NCBI GenBank assembly: GCA_045627385.1
Contig: JAZQNO010000026.1
Span: 75,796 to 139,795, forward strand
DNA: 64,000 nucleotides
Source of the DNA: UBA1757 sp045627385
GTDB lineage: Bacteria; Bacteroidota; Bacteroidia; Bacteroidales; UBA1402
Direction of reading: 5' to 3'
The translations under genes were made by a program, and so were the position numbers. Positions 1 to 9,459 of this stretch are shown piece by piece; position 1 is the stretch's first letter; each line of letters opens with the position of its first letter. Under the pieces are notes generated by a model. The model saw only the letters and a list, made by a program, of their open reading frames with translations, was not told where the DNA came from and did no database searches.

Positions 1-838
1 CGGTTTTGAGAGCCCTGCCTGTGCGGCCATCGAAAATGGTCAGATATTCCGGACCAGAAAGAATGTAGCCATCGCTGCCGACATACTTCTTATCGGTACC
101 TATACGGGTGCCCTTTCCGTCAATGGTACCGTCGGCAGTTTTGCAAACCACTTCGGCTATTCCGTCATTGTCAAGATCGTACACCATGAACTGAGTATAA
201 TGAGCACCGCTACGGATGTTCGGACCTAAATTGATGCGCCATAAAAAAGTTCCGTCTATTTTGTAGGCATCCAGATAGGTGACACCTGTCACACCGTCCT
301 GAGAGTTGTCCTTTCCGTTGTTGGGTTCGCGTTTGATGACAATTTCGTATTCGCCGTCACCATTCAAATCGCCCACAGAAGCATCACTGGGCGAATAGGT
401 CCAGCCAGTGTCTCCATCAATCTGCACCATCGGTATCTCCAGATAGTTCTTTCCTTTATATCGGAAAGGGATGCTCCAAGGGCCTTCCCTGCCATCGCTG
501 TAAACAGGCCTGACAAACAAATCGACATAGTATTTGGGCAAAGACGGTGCCTTTGTCTGAAACTGGCAAACATCAGCAATAGGAGTCTCATTGAGACGGA
601 TGAATGCAGAAGAATCCGTCACACCCGGATTGGCCTGATAGACATTGAAAGCCACGTTGATGCTGTCTGATTCCAGATAGCGCCACAAGACTGTCATGAC
701 GCGGTCAGTTCGGATAGCCACAAGACCCCGTCCCAAGCGCTCGCGCTCGAGTTTGGAATAGTCATATGCGGGTGCCGCCAGAATAGCTATTCTGGCGGCA
801 CACAAGATACATATCAGAAATAAGAGACGAACTTTCAA
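1..838 (-). CDS. Rhamnogalacturonan lyase, PL11-type (3' end beyond window)
   Basis: Translating the minus strand gives a secreted protein with the motifs GPNIRSGAHYTQF, VYDLDNDGIAEV, CKTADGT and SGPEYLTIFDG. These are characteristic of family 11 polysaccharide lyases (YesW/YesX type), which cleave the rhamnogalacturonan I backbone by beta-elimination around bound calcium. The Asp-rich DLDNDG and DLNGDG loops fit the calcium sites of the beta-propeller. The frame is the same as that of the upstream SusD gene, whose TAA ends at 851, so the start must lie after that stop. The first usable codon is TTG at 838, followed by a hydrophobic signal (LKVRLLFLICILCAA). No ATG in frame precedes the mature protein. 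It is the last visible gene of the PUL operon and continues past position 1. A perfect 30-bp palindrome lies inside the signal-peptide codons. Family is confident, start codon is not. Confidence 0.85.
   Translation of the reverse strand, partial: MKVRLLFLICILCAARIAILAAPAYDYSKLERERLGRGLVAIRTDRVMTVLWRYLESDSINVAFNVYQANPGVTDSSAFIRLNETPIADVCQFQTKAPSLPKYYVDLFVRPVYSDGREGPWSIPFRYKGKNYLEIPMVQIDGDTGWTYSPSDASVGDLNGDGEYEIVIKREPNNGKDNSQDGVTGVTYLDAYKIDGTFLWRINLGPNIRSGAHYTQFMVYDLDNDGIAEVVCKTADGTIDGKGTRIGTDKKYVGSDGYILSGPEYLTIFDGRTGRALKT
772..801. repeat. Perfect 30-bp palindrome in the PL11 signal-peptide codons
   Basis: Fifteen-base arms (GTGCCGCCAGAATAG and its exact complement) meet with no spacer. As RNA it would fold into a strong hairpin about 40 nt after the SusD stop codon. 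There is no T-run after it on the minus strand, so it is not a standard terminator. It could slow or attenuate transcription or translation between SusD2 and the lyase, or protect the upstream mRNA. Confidence 0.75.
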
Positions 839-850
839 TGTCCAGATGTA

Positions 851-2665
851 TTACTCAATTGACAAGAACCACTTCGACTCGGTACTCAGATCGGCACCGC
901 TTATCGTCGATTTGGCGAACTTTTTCGACAGGTTGTCCTGCCAAAAGAAGGCATCGCCGTCTCCGGGTGCATAAAGAGGAGTCGAAACAGTTTCATAAGA
1001 AGCGCCAAAATCGACCGGTTTCACATAACCGGGATCATTGTTCATACGATGACCGATACGGACCAAATCTTCCCAACGGTGACCTTCAAAACCAAATTCA
1101 CGAGCAGCTTCGCTGACAATCAACTTTTCCATAAAACGAATGGAGTCTTCCAAAGAAGTACAGCCGGAGAAATTCACATTTGGAAGATTGGCACGTCCGC
1201 GTACACCGCCGCTCTGACGCCAGGGAGCACGCATATACGGACGTGGAGGATCCGACTGACGGGCATCGAAATAGAAAGGTGCCGGATACGGATGCTTGGC
1301 ATCCCATCCCGAATAGCGGACCGAGTCGTTCGTCAGCTGGTTGCCTGCAGCATCCTTAAAATAATAGTTGTTGCAAAGACCGTTGTTCACCAATACCCAG
1401 GCCAGTTGGGGATATCCGCAGCGGTTGGCGGCTTCGGCAAATCTAAGGTGCAGCATAGAGGCTCTGTAAAGGAACCAATCGCCGACCGTCCCGGTAGTCT
1501 CGGTGGGGAAGAGAGAATATTTCGTGATGACGGCATCAGCCCCGATTTCCTCATACGAGCCCGTCTTTCCTCTGGCATCGAAAGGAACACCATTTGACTG
1601 GATTTCAGAGCCCCAAATGTCATCAATGGCATATTTCGACGGCATCAGCAGGTATTGGCCTCCATTTTCTCCAACCGGATTGAACAGTTCGAAGAAAGGA
1701 TAAGTCGGCTGGAATTTTTTATCATAGGAACAGAGCCAGATGAGCTCGGTCGTGGTGTACTTGTCAGCTGGAGTGGCCAAGAAGATTTTGGCCCAGTCAT
1801 TCTCCAGCGCATTGGCATCATTGGCACGTCCGCGGTCGTACAGCACTTGGAAGTTGTAATCCTGCGCGTAGACCCAAGTGTACAGACGGTAGGCATACTG
1901 ATTGGCCGTAGCTTCAGCGTCTTCATTAGTAGCCAGGACCTTGCGGTATTCGTTTGCAGCATTGAGGAATTGGTTGTCCATCAGATAGAGGTCGCCCAAC
2001 AAGCAGTGCTTGTTGACGAAATAAGGCTTCAGCGAATAGCCGTCGAGGTTGTTCTGCACCAGCTTGCTCACTTTGTAGTCTTCCAAAGAAGGAAGCGATT
2101 CCATACAAAGAATCAACTGTTTGACGAGATCGGTCAGACCCAGTTCGTCACCGATGGCATCTTCAGGGACAACTACGGACTGGGTGATGTAGCGCACTTT
2201 GTCGAAATGGAGACCCAACTGGTAATAGAGCCAGCAACGGAGAGCGGCTACATCCGAATAGCGCTCGGCATATTCGTCTTCGGTCATCACCTTGTTTGCA
2301 AGCATCTTGTCGAAGTTGTCAAGAATATCGTTGCACGAACCGATGACTTTGTAGAAAGGAGCCACGTTGGTCCATGGATTATCCTTGGAAGGCTTGCTCA
2401 CACTGACTTCTTCGAGAAACGAATTGGCGTTCGGGGTAACGTCCATCATATCTGCACGAAGCTCATTGAGGACCACCACGCGGTCTGCCAATGTCATAAA
2501 TTCGCCATAAAGGCCAAGAATAGCAGCATCAGCGTCATCGGTACTGGTATAGAAATCGTTGTAGTCGAGAACTTCTTCGGGAGCCGTATCCACACAGGAC
2601 TGCAGGCCGAAAGCCAAGGCAAGCGACATACAAAGAACCGTTTTTGACAGAAAGGATGTTTTCAT
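851..2665 (-). CDS. SusD-like outer-membrane glycan-binding lipoprotein (SusD2)
   Basis: This 604-residue protein has a type II signal peptide with a lipobox ending LQSC, so Cys24 is the lipidated residue. An acidic stretch follows, then the SusD/RagB helical repeats (for example DDADAAILGLYGEF near residue 43) and the usual C-terminal block with AREFGFEGHRWEDLVRIG. SusD proteins sit on the cell surface as a lid over their SusC transporter and bind oligosaccharides. It lies 21 bases after SusC2 and just upstream of the rhamnogalacturonan lyase, so it probably binds pectin oligosaccharides. The length is slightly above the family's common 500-580 residues. The family call is certain; the ligand is inferred from context. 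Confidence 0.93.
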   Translation of the reverse strand: MKTSFLSKTVLCMSLALAFGLQSCVDTAPEEVLDYNDFYTSTDDADAAILGLYGEFMTLADRVVVLNELRADMMDVTPNANSFLEEVSVSKPSKDNPWTNVAPFYKVIGSCNDILDNFDKMLANKVMTEDEYAERYSDVAALRCWLYYQLGLHFDKVRYITQSVVVPEDAIGDELGLTDLVKQLILCMESLPSLEDYKVSKLVQNNLDGYSLKPYFVNKHCLLGDLYLMDNQFLNAANEYRKVLATNEDAEATANQYAYRLYTWVYAQDYNFQVLYDRGRANDANALENDWAKIFLATPADKYTTTELIWLCSYDKKFQPTYPFFELFNPVGENGGQYLLMPSKYAIDDIWGSEIQSNGVPFDARGKTGSYEEIGADAVITKYSLFPTETTGTVGDWFLYRASMLHLRFAEAANRCGYPQLAWVLVNNGLCNNYYFKDAAGNQLTNDSVRYSGWDAKHPYPAPFYFDARQSDPPRPYMRAPWRQSGGVRGRANLPNVNFSGCTSLEDSIRFMEKLIVSEAAREFGFEGHRWEDLVRIGHRMNNDPGYVKPVDFGASYETVSTPLYAPGDGDAFFWQDNLSKKFAKSTISGADLSTESKWFLSIE

Positions 2666-2686
2666 ATCTTTTTCGCATTAAAGATT

Positions 2687-5600
2687 TTACAAACCGAGTT
2701 TCAGACCGATATAAACCGTACTGGGATGAGGAGTCACACACGGATCGATGCCGTTGTAGAGAGGATTCTGACCCATCGCAAATTCGGGATCCAAGCCCTT
2801 ATATGCAGTGAACGTGAAGAGATTCTCCCCTGTAAGGAAAATCGTGCTGTTCTTTATCAAGTCGATACCCAAATCCAGATCGTATGACAGGGTAAGGCTT
2901 TTCAGACGAAGGTACGAACCGTCTTCAATCCATCGGTCAGAGAAACGGGCATTTCCCATCGGATCGCCATAGACGGCCCTCGGCATGGTGGTCACGTCGC
3001 CTTCACTGCGCCAGCGGTTAACAGTCGTGGCCAGCTGGTTGTTAAAGGTACTGAGACTTTCCAATTGAGAGCGCGTGTAATTGTACACATCATTGCCCAA
3101 AGAATAGGTCATGAAGGCATTGAGTTTCCATTTGCCATACTGAAACGTATTGCTGATGGAACCGTAGAGATCGGGATTCGGATCGCCGATAACAACCATA
3201 TCCTTTTCATCGATGTACTTGTCGGGGTTCTGATTGACAAACTGAATGTCACCGGCGGAGAAAGGCACATCCACAAGTCCCTGTCTGATGTACAGGCCGT
3301 CAGCATCGGCTTCTGCCTGAGTGGCATATACGGCGCCGTCCTTTGTCTGATAGCCATAGAACAGACCGATTGGATCGCCCACCTTGGTACGGATGGTAGC
3401 ACCCAGCACTTCGTTATAGAGCGTTTCACCGGAAAGGTCAAGCACCTCGTTTTTGTATTTCGAAACGTTCAGACCCAAATCCCACTTGAAGGCTCCGTTT
3501 ACAATACGCGTATTCAGGCCCAAATCGAAACCGATGTTGCGCATGGATCCGGCGTTGTCGATGAAAGTTGTGAAACCGGTAACAGGATCGGGCGTGGTAG
3601 CCAGAATCATGTCGTAGGTAGTATTTGAGAAGAGCTCGGCCGTCAGATTCAGACGCTCGTTCAGCGTCGAAAAATCGAGACCCAGGTTGATGCGTTCGAC
3701 GGTTTCGGGTTTAAGAGCCGTATTGACCAGATTGCCGCGGACCAGTCCGTAGGTGCCCAACATGTTCTGAGGCTTGTAGTAGCGGACACCGTTGAAGTTG
3801 CCGATATCGTCATTGCCCGAGAGGCCGTAGCTGGCACGGAGTTTCAGCATGTCGAGCCAATCGGCGCCCGAGGCGAATTCTTCACCGCTGATAAGCCAGG
3901 CGGCGGCGACAGACGGATAAAGGAACATGAAGGAGGCGTCCTCACCGCTGCGGGAGGTGGCGTCACCCGAAAGGGTCGCGTTGAAGAAATACTTGCTGTT
4001 GAGCGAATAGTTGGCTGTCGCATAGACCGACATCCAGTTCCAGGTGCCCAGACTGCCGCCGATCTGACGGAGAATGGACTCGCCGTATTGGATGGATTTG
4101 AAGCTGTCGGAGCTGGAGTTGTAGCCCTCACCGAAGTCATTTTCGGCAGTGTTGTTCTGATAGCGCAGACCGGCACGGGCGCTGAGACCGTTGTCGGCAG
4201 ACTCGCCCAAGCGGTATTGGAAATAGAAATCGTTGTAGACCGAGAAAAGACGGTCGACACGGTGCTGCGCTTCGTTGTTCACCAGATAACCGAACATTTC
4301 GTCAAAAGCGATACCCGTGCTGGGATAGAAGGTCTTTTCACGTTCCTTGTTGAAATTCAGGCCCACCATTTCCGTTGCGGTCAGGTTTTTGCCCAAACGC
4401 CAGTCGAGACGGAAAGAGCCCATGAAACGATAGTTGATGTTGAGCATCGTCACTTGGTTGGCAAGCACATAGGGATTGCTGTATCCGAAATAGTCGACAC
4501 CTTCGACATTGGGCGATACGACACCCTGCTCGTCATAGATGTGGCTGGCCATGAAAGGAGACTTGACGAAGGAAGCCATCATCGGGTTCTTCTGGATGTC
4601 GGCGCCTTCGTTGGCCAGATGTTTCGTTCCGTAGAGGAAGCTCATGTTGGCCGAGAAGTCGACGTTCTTGCTCATGTGGACGACTGAATTGAAACGCGTG
4701 TTGAAACGCTGGAAATCGGTGTTGCTCACAATGCCCTTCTGGTTGAGATAACCGATGGAAAGCATATAGGTGGCCACATCGTCACCGCCCGACACATTCA
4801 TATAGTAGTCCTGACTCCAGCGCGAATCGTAGACATAATCCTGCCAGTTGGTTTCATTGTTGTAGCGGTAATAGTCGACATTGCCTTCCCAACCCCATTT
4901 CTCCTTGTATGGGACCGTCATGTCGAAAATCGGCAGCGAAGCGATCTCTTCCGAAGAAGAATTCATGGTCTGATAAATGTTCGACACCAAGTTTTTGTGC
5001 TCTGCAGCCGTCAGAAGCGGAAGCTGCTCAGGCTCGAAAGACAGGCCTGTGTGGATGTGAGCGTTAATCTTGGTTTCGGGCTGAGCAGCCTTCTTCGTAT
5101 TGATTAGAATGACGCCGTTGGCACCCTTTAGACCGTAGAGAGAAGTTCCGTCCTTCATCACCGTGATGCTCTCGATATCCTTCACATCGATGGAAGCCAG
5201 CGGATTTGCCTGATAGTTTCCAATCAAAGAAGAAGCGTAGGCGGTGTTCTCGTAGGGCAGTCCGTCAACCACATATAGGGGCTGGCTGCCGGCAGTGAGC
5301 GTGTTGAAACCGTGAAGATAGACATTGGCTCCGTTGCCGGGCATACCGGAACGGAAAATGGTGTTCAGACCCGTGGCGTAACCCTGAAGAAGAGCGTCGG
5401 GAGTCGTAGCTACGCTCATGTCCGTATTCTCACGGATGACACTCACCGAGTTGGCGGTGGTAACGGCCGACTGGAATCCGAGCGGCATGTAAACCTGTTG
5501 ATTGGCACCCTTGTAGCCTTCTTCATAAAGGTCGATGACCATATTGTCTTTAGAAAGGGTCAGCGTGCGGGAGGCGTATCCGACAGCGGTCACCTCCAGA

Positions 5601-5830
5601 AGCGCAGACTGATGCGGAACCTTGACGGTGAAGGATCCGTCCTCGCCTGTGAACGCTGACGAAAAACCGGCAATCCGGACACTTGCACCGACGATGGCTT
5701 CTTGAGTGGCAGCATCTCTGACAATACCACTCAAGCTGGCCGTCTGCTGTGCGCTTACGGGAAGAATAAACAATACCGTAAGCAGCAGGGTCTGAATAAG
5801 ATGAATCAGATTTTTTTTCATTGCGTTCAT
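2687..5830 (-). CDS. SusC-like TonB-dependent outer-membrane transporter (SusC2)
   Basis: About 1047 residues. A signal peptide ends near PVSAQQ, followed by a carboxypeptidase-regulatory-like beta domain (LSGIVRDAATQEAIVGASV), a TonB plug (PLYVVDGLPYENTA, then DIESITVMKDGTSLYGLKGANGVILI) and a long beta-barrel ending in an aromatic-rich strand (TVYIGLKLGL). SusC proteins import oligosaccharides using TonB energy. ATG codons exist at 5848, 5830 and 5821. The first overlaps the fasciclin gene stop, so 5830 (MNAMKKN) or 5821 (MKKN) is preferred. It differs clearly from SusC1 in this operon, so the two pairs probably take different products of one polymer. An eight-A run directly follows the ATG at 5821. 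Confidence 0.94.
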   Translation of the reverse strand: MNAMKKNLIHLIQTLLLTVLFILPVSAQQTASLSGIVRDAATQEAIVGASVRIAGFSSAFTGEDGSFTVKVPHQSALLEVTAVGYASRTLTLSKDNMVIDLYEEGYKGANQQVYMPLGFQSAVTTANSVSVIRENTDMSVATTPDALLQGYATGLNTIFRSGMPGNGANVYLHGFNTLTAGSQPLYVVDGLPYENTAYASSLIGNYQANPLASIDVKDIESITVMKDGTSLYGLKGANGVILINTKKAAQPETKINAHIHTGLSFEPEQLPLLTAAEHKNLVSNIYQTMNSSSEEIASLPIFDMTVPYKEKWGWEGNVDYYRYNNETNWQDYVYDSRWSQDYYMNVSGGDDVATYMLSIGYLNQKGIVSNTDFQRFNTRFNSVVHMSKNVDFSANMSFLYGTKHLANEGADIQKNPMMASFVKSPFMASHIYDEQGVVSPNVEGVDYFGYSNPYVLANQVTMLNINYRFMGSFRLDWRLGKNLTATEMVGLNFNKEREKTFYPSTGIAFDEMFGYLVNNEAQHRVDRLFSVYNDFYFQYRLGESADNGLSARAGLRYQNNTAENDFGEGYNSSSDSFKSIQYGESILRQIGGSLGTWNWMSVYATANYSLNSKYFFNATLSGDATSRSGEDASFMFLYPSVAAAWLISGEEFASGADWLDMLKLRASYGLSGNDDIGNFNGVRYYKPQNMLGTYGLVRGNLVNTALKPETVERINLGLDFSTLNERLNLTAELFSNTTYDMILATTPDPVTGFTTFIDNAGSMRNIGFDLGLNTRIVNGAFKWDLGLNVSKYKNEVLDLSGETLYNEVLGATIRTKVGDPIGLFYGYQTKDGAVYATQAEADADGLYIRQGLVDVPFSAGDIQFVNQNPDKYIDEKDMVVIGDPNPDLYGSISNTFQYGKWKLNAFMTYSLGNDVYNYTRSQLESLSTFNNQLATTVNRWRSEGDVTTMPRAVYGDPMGNARFSDRWIEDGSYLRLKSLTLSYDLDLGIDLIKNSTIFLTGENLFTFTAYKGLDPEFAMGQNPLYNGIDPCVTPHPSTVYIGLKLGL

Positions 5831-5834
5831 ATTT

Positions 5835-7625
5835 TTAATCGTTGACATCTACAAGAGGAACAAGTCGGATGTAATCAAGGAACACCTGACCGGCATTCTT
5901 GTCGGTCGTGCGGGTGGTGTTCGACACGAAGAAAGTCGCCGTTCCGTAAGTGGGGCTCACCAGAGTCTTGGCGTCACCGTAGGTATCGGCCTTTCCGGAG
6001 AACGGCACATCGAACAGATAGAACAGATAAGTGTTCGAACTGCTCGTATTGTTGGTGTCAATCAGACGGTAACGAACCACCTGGACTTCTTCCTTGTTGC
6101 CGGCAAAAGTGGCTGCGCCAAAGCATGCGAAGGGCGAGAAATTGTTGACAATCTTGCCCGAGCTGTATTTCAACACTGGCTGACCCGGGAAGCTGACCAG
6201 CAGTTTCTGCTCGATGGTAAGCGGGATATTGCGATTGTCGTCGGTGATTTCAATGGAATCGCCGTTGAAAAGCATTTTTTGAGTGGTACCTTCGACCGCG
6301 GGGATTTTGTAATAATGGCCGGCAATGTCATCGTTGCAGACCCAGTAGATGTTGTACCCACAGGAATACAGCGTCGGATTGAACTGTGCGTAGGCATTGT
6401 TGGTCTTGCTGATGAGATAGCTGGTCTGATCGCCATCGTTGTAGGTCTGAGTCTTGCTGATGGTGGCGGTGGAATCTTCAGCCACATAGTATTCGTCCCA
6501 AGAGAAAGTCCAACTGGTCGTACCCTTAAGCATCAGATCCTTGCCTCCGCTCGCCCAGTCACGGCAACGGACGAACCAAGCATTGCCGGCACTTGACTCG
6601 TCGTAAGTGGCCGTATAGTCCTCACCTTCTATAATGATGGTCTTAATCTTGTTTTCGTAAATTTTGATAGTTGCTTCGGTCATCACGTAAATGCGGCCGT
6701 TCGACGCTTCATATGTATCGATGATGTTGGCCGGATCCAAATCGACCAGCACACCATTCAGATTTTCGTACTTGCCGGCTACAGCAATCTCCATTTCGGG
6801 GAAAATCAGGTCGGCGGTCACTTCCCTGCGGATGTCATTGACCATTTGGAGAGAATCCGACTGCACCATATATTTGGCATAGCGGGCTTTGATCGTATCC
6901 AAAGAAGACTGACCGATGAGCACGACCGTGAAGGACTGCTGTTCATCACCTAGAGGATATTCCTCCAAAAATACGTTCTGCTCTTTCCAGACACTGTCGT
7001 AAATGGGCTGGCTGGTGGCCAGATCGACACCGGTCTGAACGCTGCGATCCATATCCATCACATTTTCCGAATACGACTTGATGCATTCGATCTGTTCGAA
7101 AGATCCGGTCATGGACATCAGATAATCGAGGATATTCTCGCGGTAGGCCAGCGTAGTGCTGATGATGTGGACCACACCGTTGGCGGCAGGCAGGTTGCTT
7201 TCAACGATTTCGGAGGGGCTGACAGCTACGTTCTTGCCGTTGAGCATGGTCACACTTTTCAGTTCCTGCCCGTTGACTGAAAGGACACCCTGATTGTCCA
7301 CATAGATGCTCATATTGGCGATATAGTTGTCCAACCAGGCGGCCAGTGCCGTCTTGTCATTCATATCGAGTTGGGGCATCTTGTCATTGGTCGGAGCGAA
7401 AACCGTCAGTGAAGATGCGTTCTTCAGCATATCGGCATAGCCGGCGGCCATTATCACCTCGTTGAATCGGGAAATCTGCGACTGGGCAGACACCACTTCG
7501 TCAAGGGCCTGACCGTAACGGTTATCCTTCAACTTGAGATCCTCCTTCCAGGGGTCGCAGGCAGCCAGACCCAAAAGCAAAGCGGCCAGGCAAACACTCA
7601 AGCACATTGACTTTCTTTTATTCAT
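5835..7625 (-). CDS. Fasciclin-domain surface lipoprotein C
   Basis: A 596-residue lipoprotein with lipobox LAAC (Cys23). Residues about 38-165 form a FAS1 (fasciclin) domain: SSLTVFAPTNDKM matches the conserved FAPT block and ANGVVHIISTTL the second conserved block. A more divergent FAS1-like repeat seems to follow to about residue 310. The remaining part (about 320-596) is beta-rich and closes with FLDYIRLVPLVDV, which looks like the end of a carbohydrate-binding-module-like beta-sandwich. FAS1 domains mediate adhesion and protein or glycan contacts. The position between SusD1/fasciclin B and SusC2 suggests a surface glycan-binding protein. The binding role is inference; the FAS1 call is direct. 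The stop lies about 4 bases before the SusC2 start. Confidence 0.85.
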   Translation of the reverse strand: MNKRKSMCLSVCLAALLLGLAACDPWKEDLKLKDNRYGQALDEVVSAQSQISRFNEVIMAAGYADMLKNASSLTVFAPTNDKMPQLDMNDKTALAAWLDNYIANMSIYVDNQGVLSVNGQELKSVTMLNGKNVAVSPSEIVESNLPAANGVVHIISTTLAYRENILDYLMSMTGSFEQIECIKSYSENVMDMDRSVQTGVDLATSQPIYDSVWKEQNVFLEEYPLGDEQQSFTVVLIGQSSLDTIKARYAKYMVQSDSLQMVNDIRREVTADLIFPEMEIAVAGKYENLNGVLVDLDPANIIDTYEASNGRIYVMTEATIKIYENKIKTIIIEGEDYTATYDESSAGNAWFVRCRDWASGGKDLMLKGTTSWTFSWDEYYVAEDSTATISKTQTYNDGDQTSYLISKTNNAYAQFNPTLYSCGYNIYWVCNDDIAGHYYKIPAVEGTTQKMLFNGDSIEITDDNRNIPLTIEQKLLVSFPGQPVLKYSSGKIVNNFSPFACFGAATFAGNKEEVQVVRYRLIDTNNTSSSNTYLFYLFDVPFSGKADTYGDAKTLVSPTYGTATFFVSNTTRTTDKNAGQVFLDYIRLVPLVDVND

Positions 7626-7653
7626 ATCCTATTGTATTTAAGTCCGTTGATAG

Positions 7654-9453
7654 TTATTCTTCACCTCCTTCACCTTCTTCAGGTTCCTCTGGCGGATCGC
7701 CATAGGGGAAGATTTCCCATTTCTCCTTATCGTCATAAATCCAGTTGCCCAACACATCCACACGTGGCCAGGTCTGGTCTTCATCCTTAGGAATGAACTG
7801 AATGAGATCCCAGTTTCCATACTGTCCCTGACGGTTGGAGTAGATAGGTTCGATATAAAGCGAATGACGTCCCTCGTATTCCACATTGATGGTTCCGAGC
7901 AAATGGCTGCAGACAACCGAGTTAATCTGCTTGGCATTGTACTGTTTCCAACCCTGAACAACCATTTCTTCGGGAGTGAGGTTAGTCGGCATATAGTCGG
8001 CCATATTGAAGATGTATGGCATCACCTGGTCATCACGACCTTCTTGCTTGAAGATGATCTTCGGCTGAATATTCAGTTCGCGGCGGTAGCAGACCCACAT
8101 CTTGTATTCACCGGGCATCAGAACGGGCAGTTTGAATTCAATCCATTTGACGGTGCCGGGATTCAGATTGAAACGGAGTGCATCTTCGTGAACATATTGT
8201 TCTTTCCAGTCAGTGGCTTCCATAGCCGCCTGAGTCATCGGCATACGGAATGTCTGATAATCGATGGTCGCCAGATAGGTACCGCCCCACGACACTTCAG
8301 AAAGTTCACCGTTGTTGAACGTCTTGGTCACGCCGGCCTTGCGGAAGTTGGACATGGCCATGATTTCGGGCTGTTCGGCAATATCCCAATAAACACGGTA
8401 GGCCGAGCGGTTTTTGACCTGAATGTTGCCCTTAATCTTCTGAATAACACCATTTGCACAACTCAAATCGGTGTAATAACTGTCCCTGTCAAGCAGCACA
8501 CCTTCATCGTTGATGGATTCGGTAATCAGACGGTCAAGATAAATCATATCCCCGTTGCGCTGGAACATGATAGGCTTCTGCTCCGGAGTCAAGGTTGAGA
8601 GAGATGAAGAAACCAGCAAATCAACGACATATTTGGGAGCGATGTTTCTCAACGAATGATAACCGATGTAGTCGCGGATGAGCTCTGCATCATTCTTGGT
8701 CGAATTCTTCTGATTCTCATGCAATTGTGCCAACAAAGTCGAATCATCGGTGATGCCGGCATCCTGGAAGGCCTTGTCGTCTTGAATGAAGAATGTGTAC
8801 CAAATCGAATCGGAAACGATGGATAGCGTGTCGGACAGACCCGATCTTTCGAAATAGGATTTCAGAATGGAGTACTCGTCATCGGGCAGACTGCGGACAA
8901 CGTCTGTGATTGTCTGTACCGGTGGAATCAGGACAGCGTCGATGAAATGGACGATACCGTTGGCAGCGTGCATTTCGTTGTATTCGCCGCCCGTCAGTGA
9001 TTTGGTTACAATCTTCGCCTGACGGTCGACCATGACAATACCGTCGCTTTGGGTTTTGGTGGTGAGATATCTGTTCTGGAAATTGCGGCTATTCAGACGA
9101 CCGTCCACAAAGTCCTCCACCTTGATGGTGTCGTTGCCAACCAGGTGATATCGCACGATGTCTTCGGCTTCGGCTTCGGTCAGATCGGAGATATCTTTTC
9201 CCAAGTTTCTGAGATAGGACGATACGGCTTCATTGGTCGGAGCGAAAAGCGTGTAGTAACCATAGGCATGAACCGTGCCTCGAAGTTCGGCCTTGTCGAT
9301 GATGGCAAGAAACTCGGTGAATTCTTCTTCCTCAAGCACCTCATCCATCATTTTGTCATCATAGACCTTGTATATGGAATCTTCCATAGCCTTGTGACAG
9401 CCGGAGAAGAGCAGAAGCGCTGCTCCCATCAGAGTCAGTGTTATCTTTTTCAT
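7654..9453 (-). CDS. Fasciclin-domain surface lipoprotein B
   Basis: A 599-residue lipoprotein with lipobox FSGC (Cys19). Two FAS1 repeats are visible: the first at about 43-165 (YYTLFAPTNEAVSSYL, then ANGIVHFIDAVL), the second at about 172-335 (closing with CANGVIQKIKGNI). A C-terminal beta-rich module (about 345-570) ends with WDLIQFIPKDEDQ, similar in form to the end of fasciclin lipoprotein C. The last residues are a Glu/Gly tail (EEPEEGEGGEE). It starts 6 bases after the SusD1 stop, so the two are probably co-translated. The layout of FAS1 repeats plus beta-sandwich on a lipid anchor, next to SusD, fits a surface glycan-binding protein. Ligand unknown. Confidence 0.86.
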   Translation of the reverse strand: MKKITLTLMGAALLLFSGCHKAMEDSIYKVYDDKMMDEVLEEEEFTEFLAIIDKAELRGTVHAYGYYTLFAPTNEAVSSYLRNLGKDISDLTEAEAEDIVRYHLVGNDTIKVEDFVDGRLNSRNFQNRYLTTKTQSDGIVMVDRQAKIVTKSLTGGEYNEMHAANGIVHFIDAVLIPPVQTITDVVRSLPDDEYSILKSYFERSGLSDTLSIVSDSIWYTFFIQDDKAFQDAGITDDSTLLAQLHENQKNSTKNDAELIRDYIGYHSLRNIAPKYVVDLLVSSSLSTLTPEQKPIMFQRNGDMIYLDRLITESINDEGVLLDRDSYYTDLSCANGVIQKIKGNIQVKNRSAYRVYWDIAEQPEIMAMSNFRKAGVTKTFNNGELSEVSWGGTYLATIDYQTFRMPMTQAAMEATDWKEQYVHEDALRFNLNPGTVKWIEFKLPVLMPGEYKMWVCYRRELNIQPKIIFKQEGRDDQVMPYIFNMADYMPTNLTPEEMVVQGWKQYNAKQINSVVCSHLLGTINVEYEGRHSLYIEPIYSNRQGQYGNWDLIQFIPKDEDQTWPRVDVLGNWIYDDKEKWEIFPYGDPPEEPEEGEGGEE

Positions 9454-9459
9454 ACTGCC

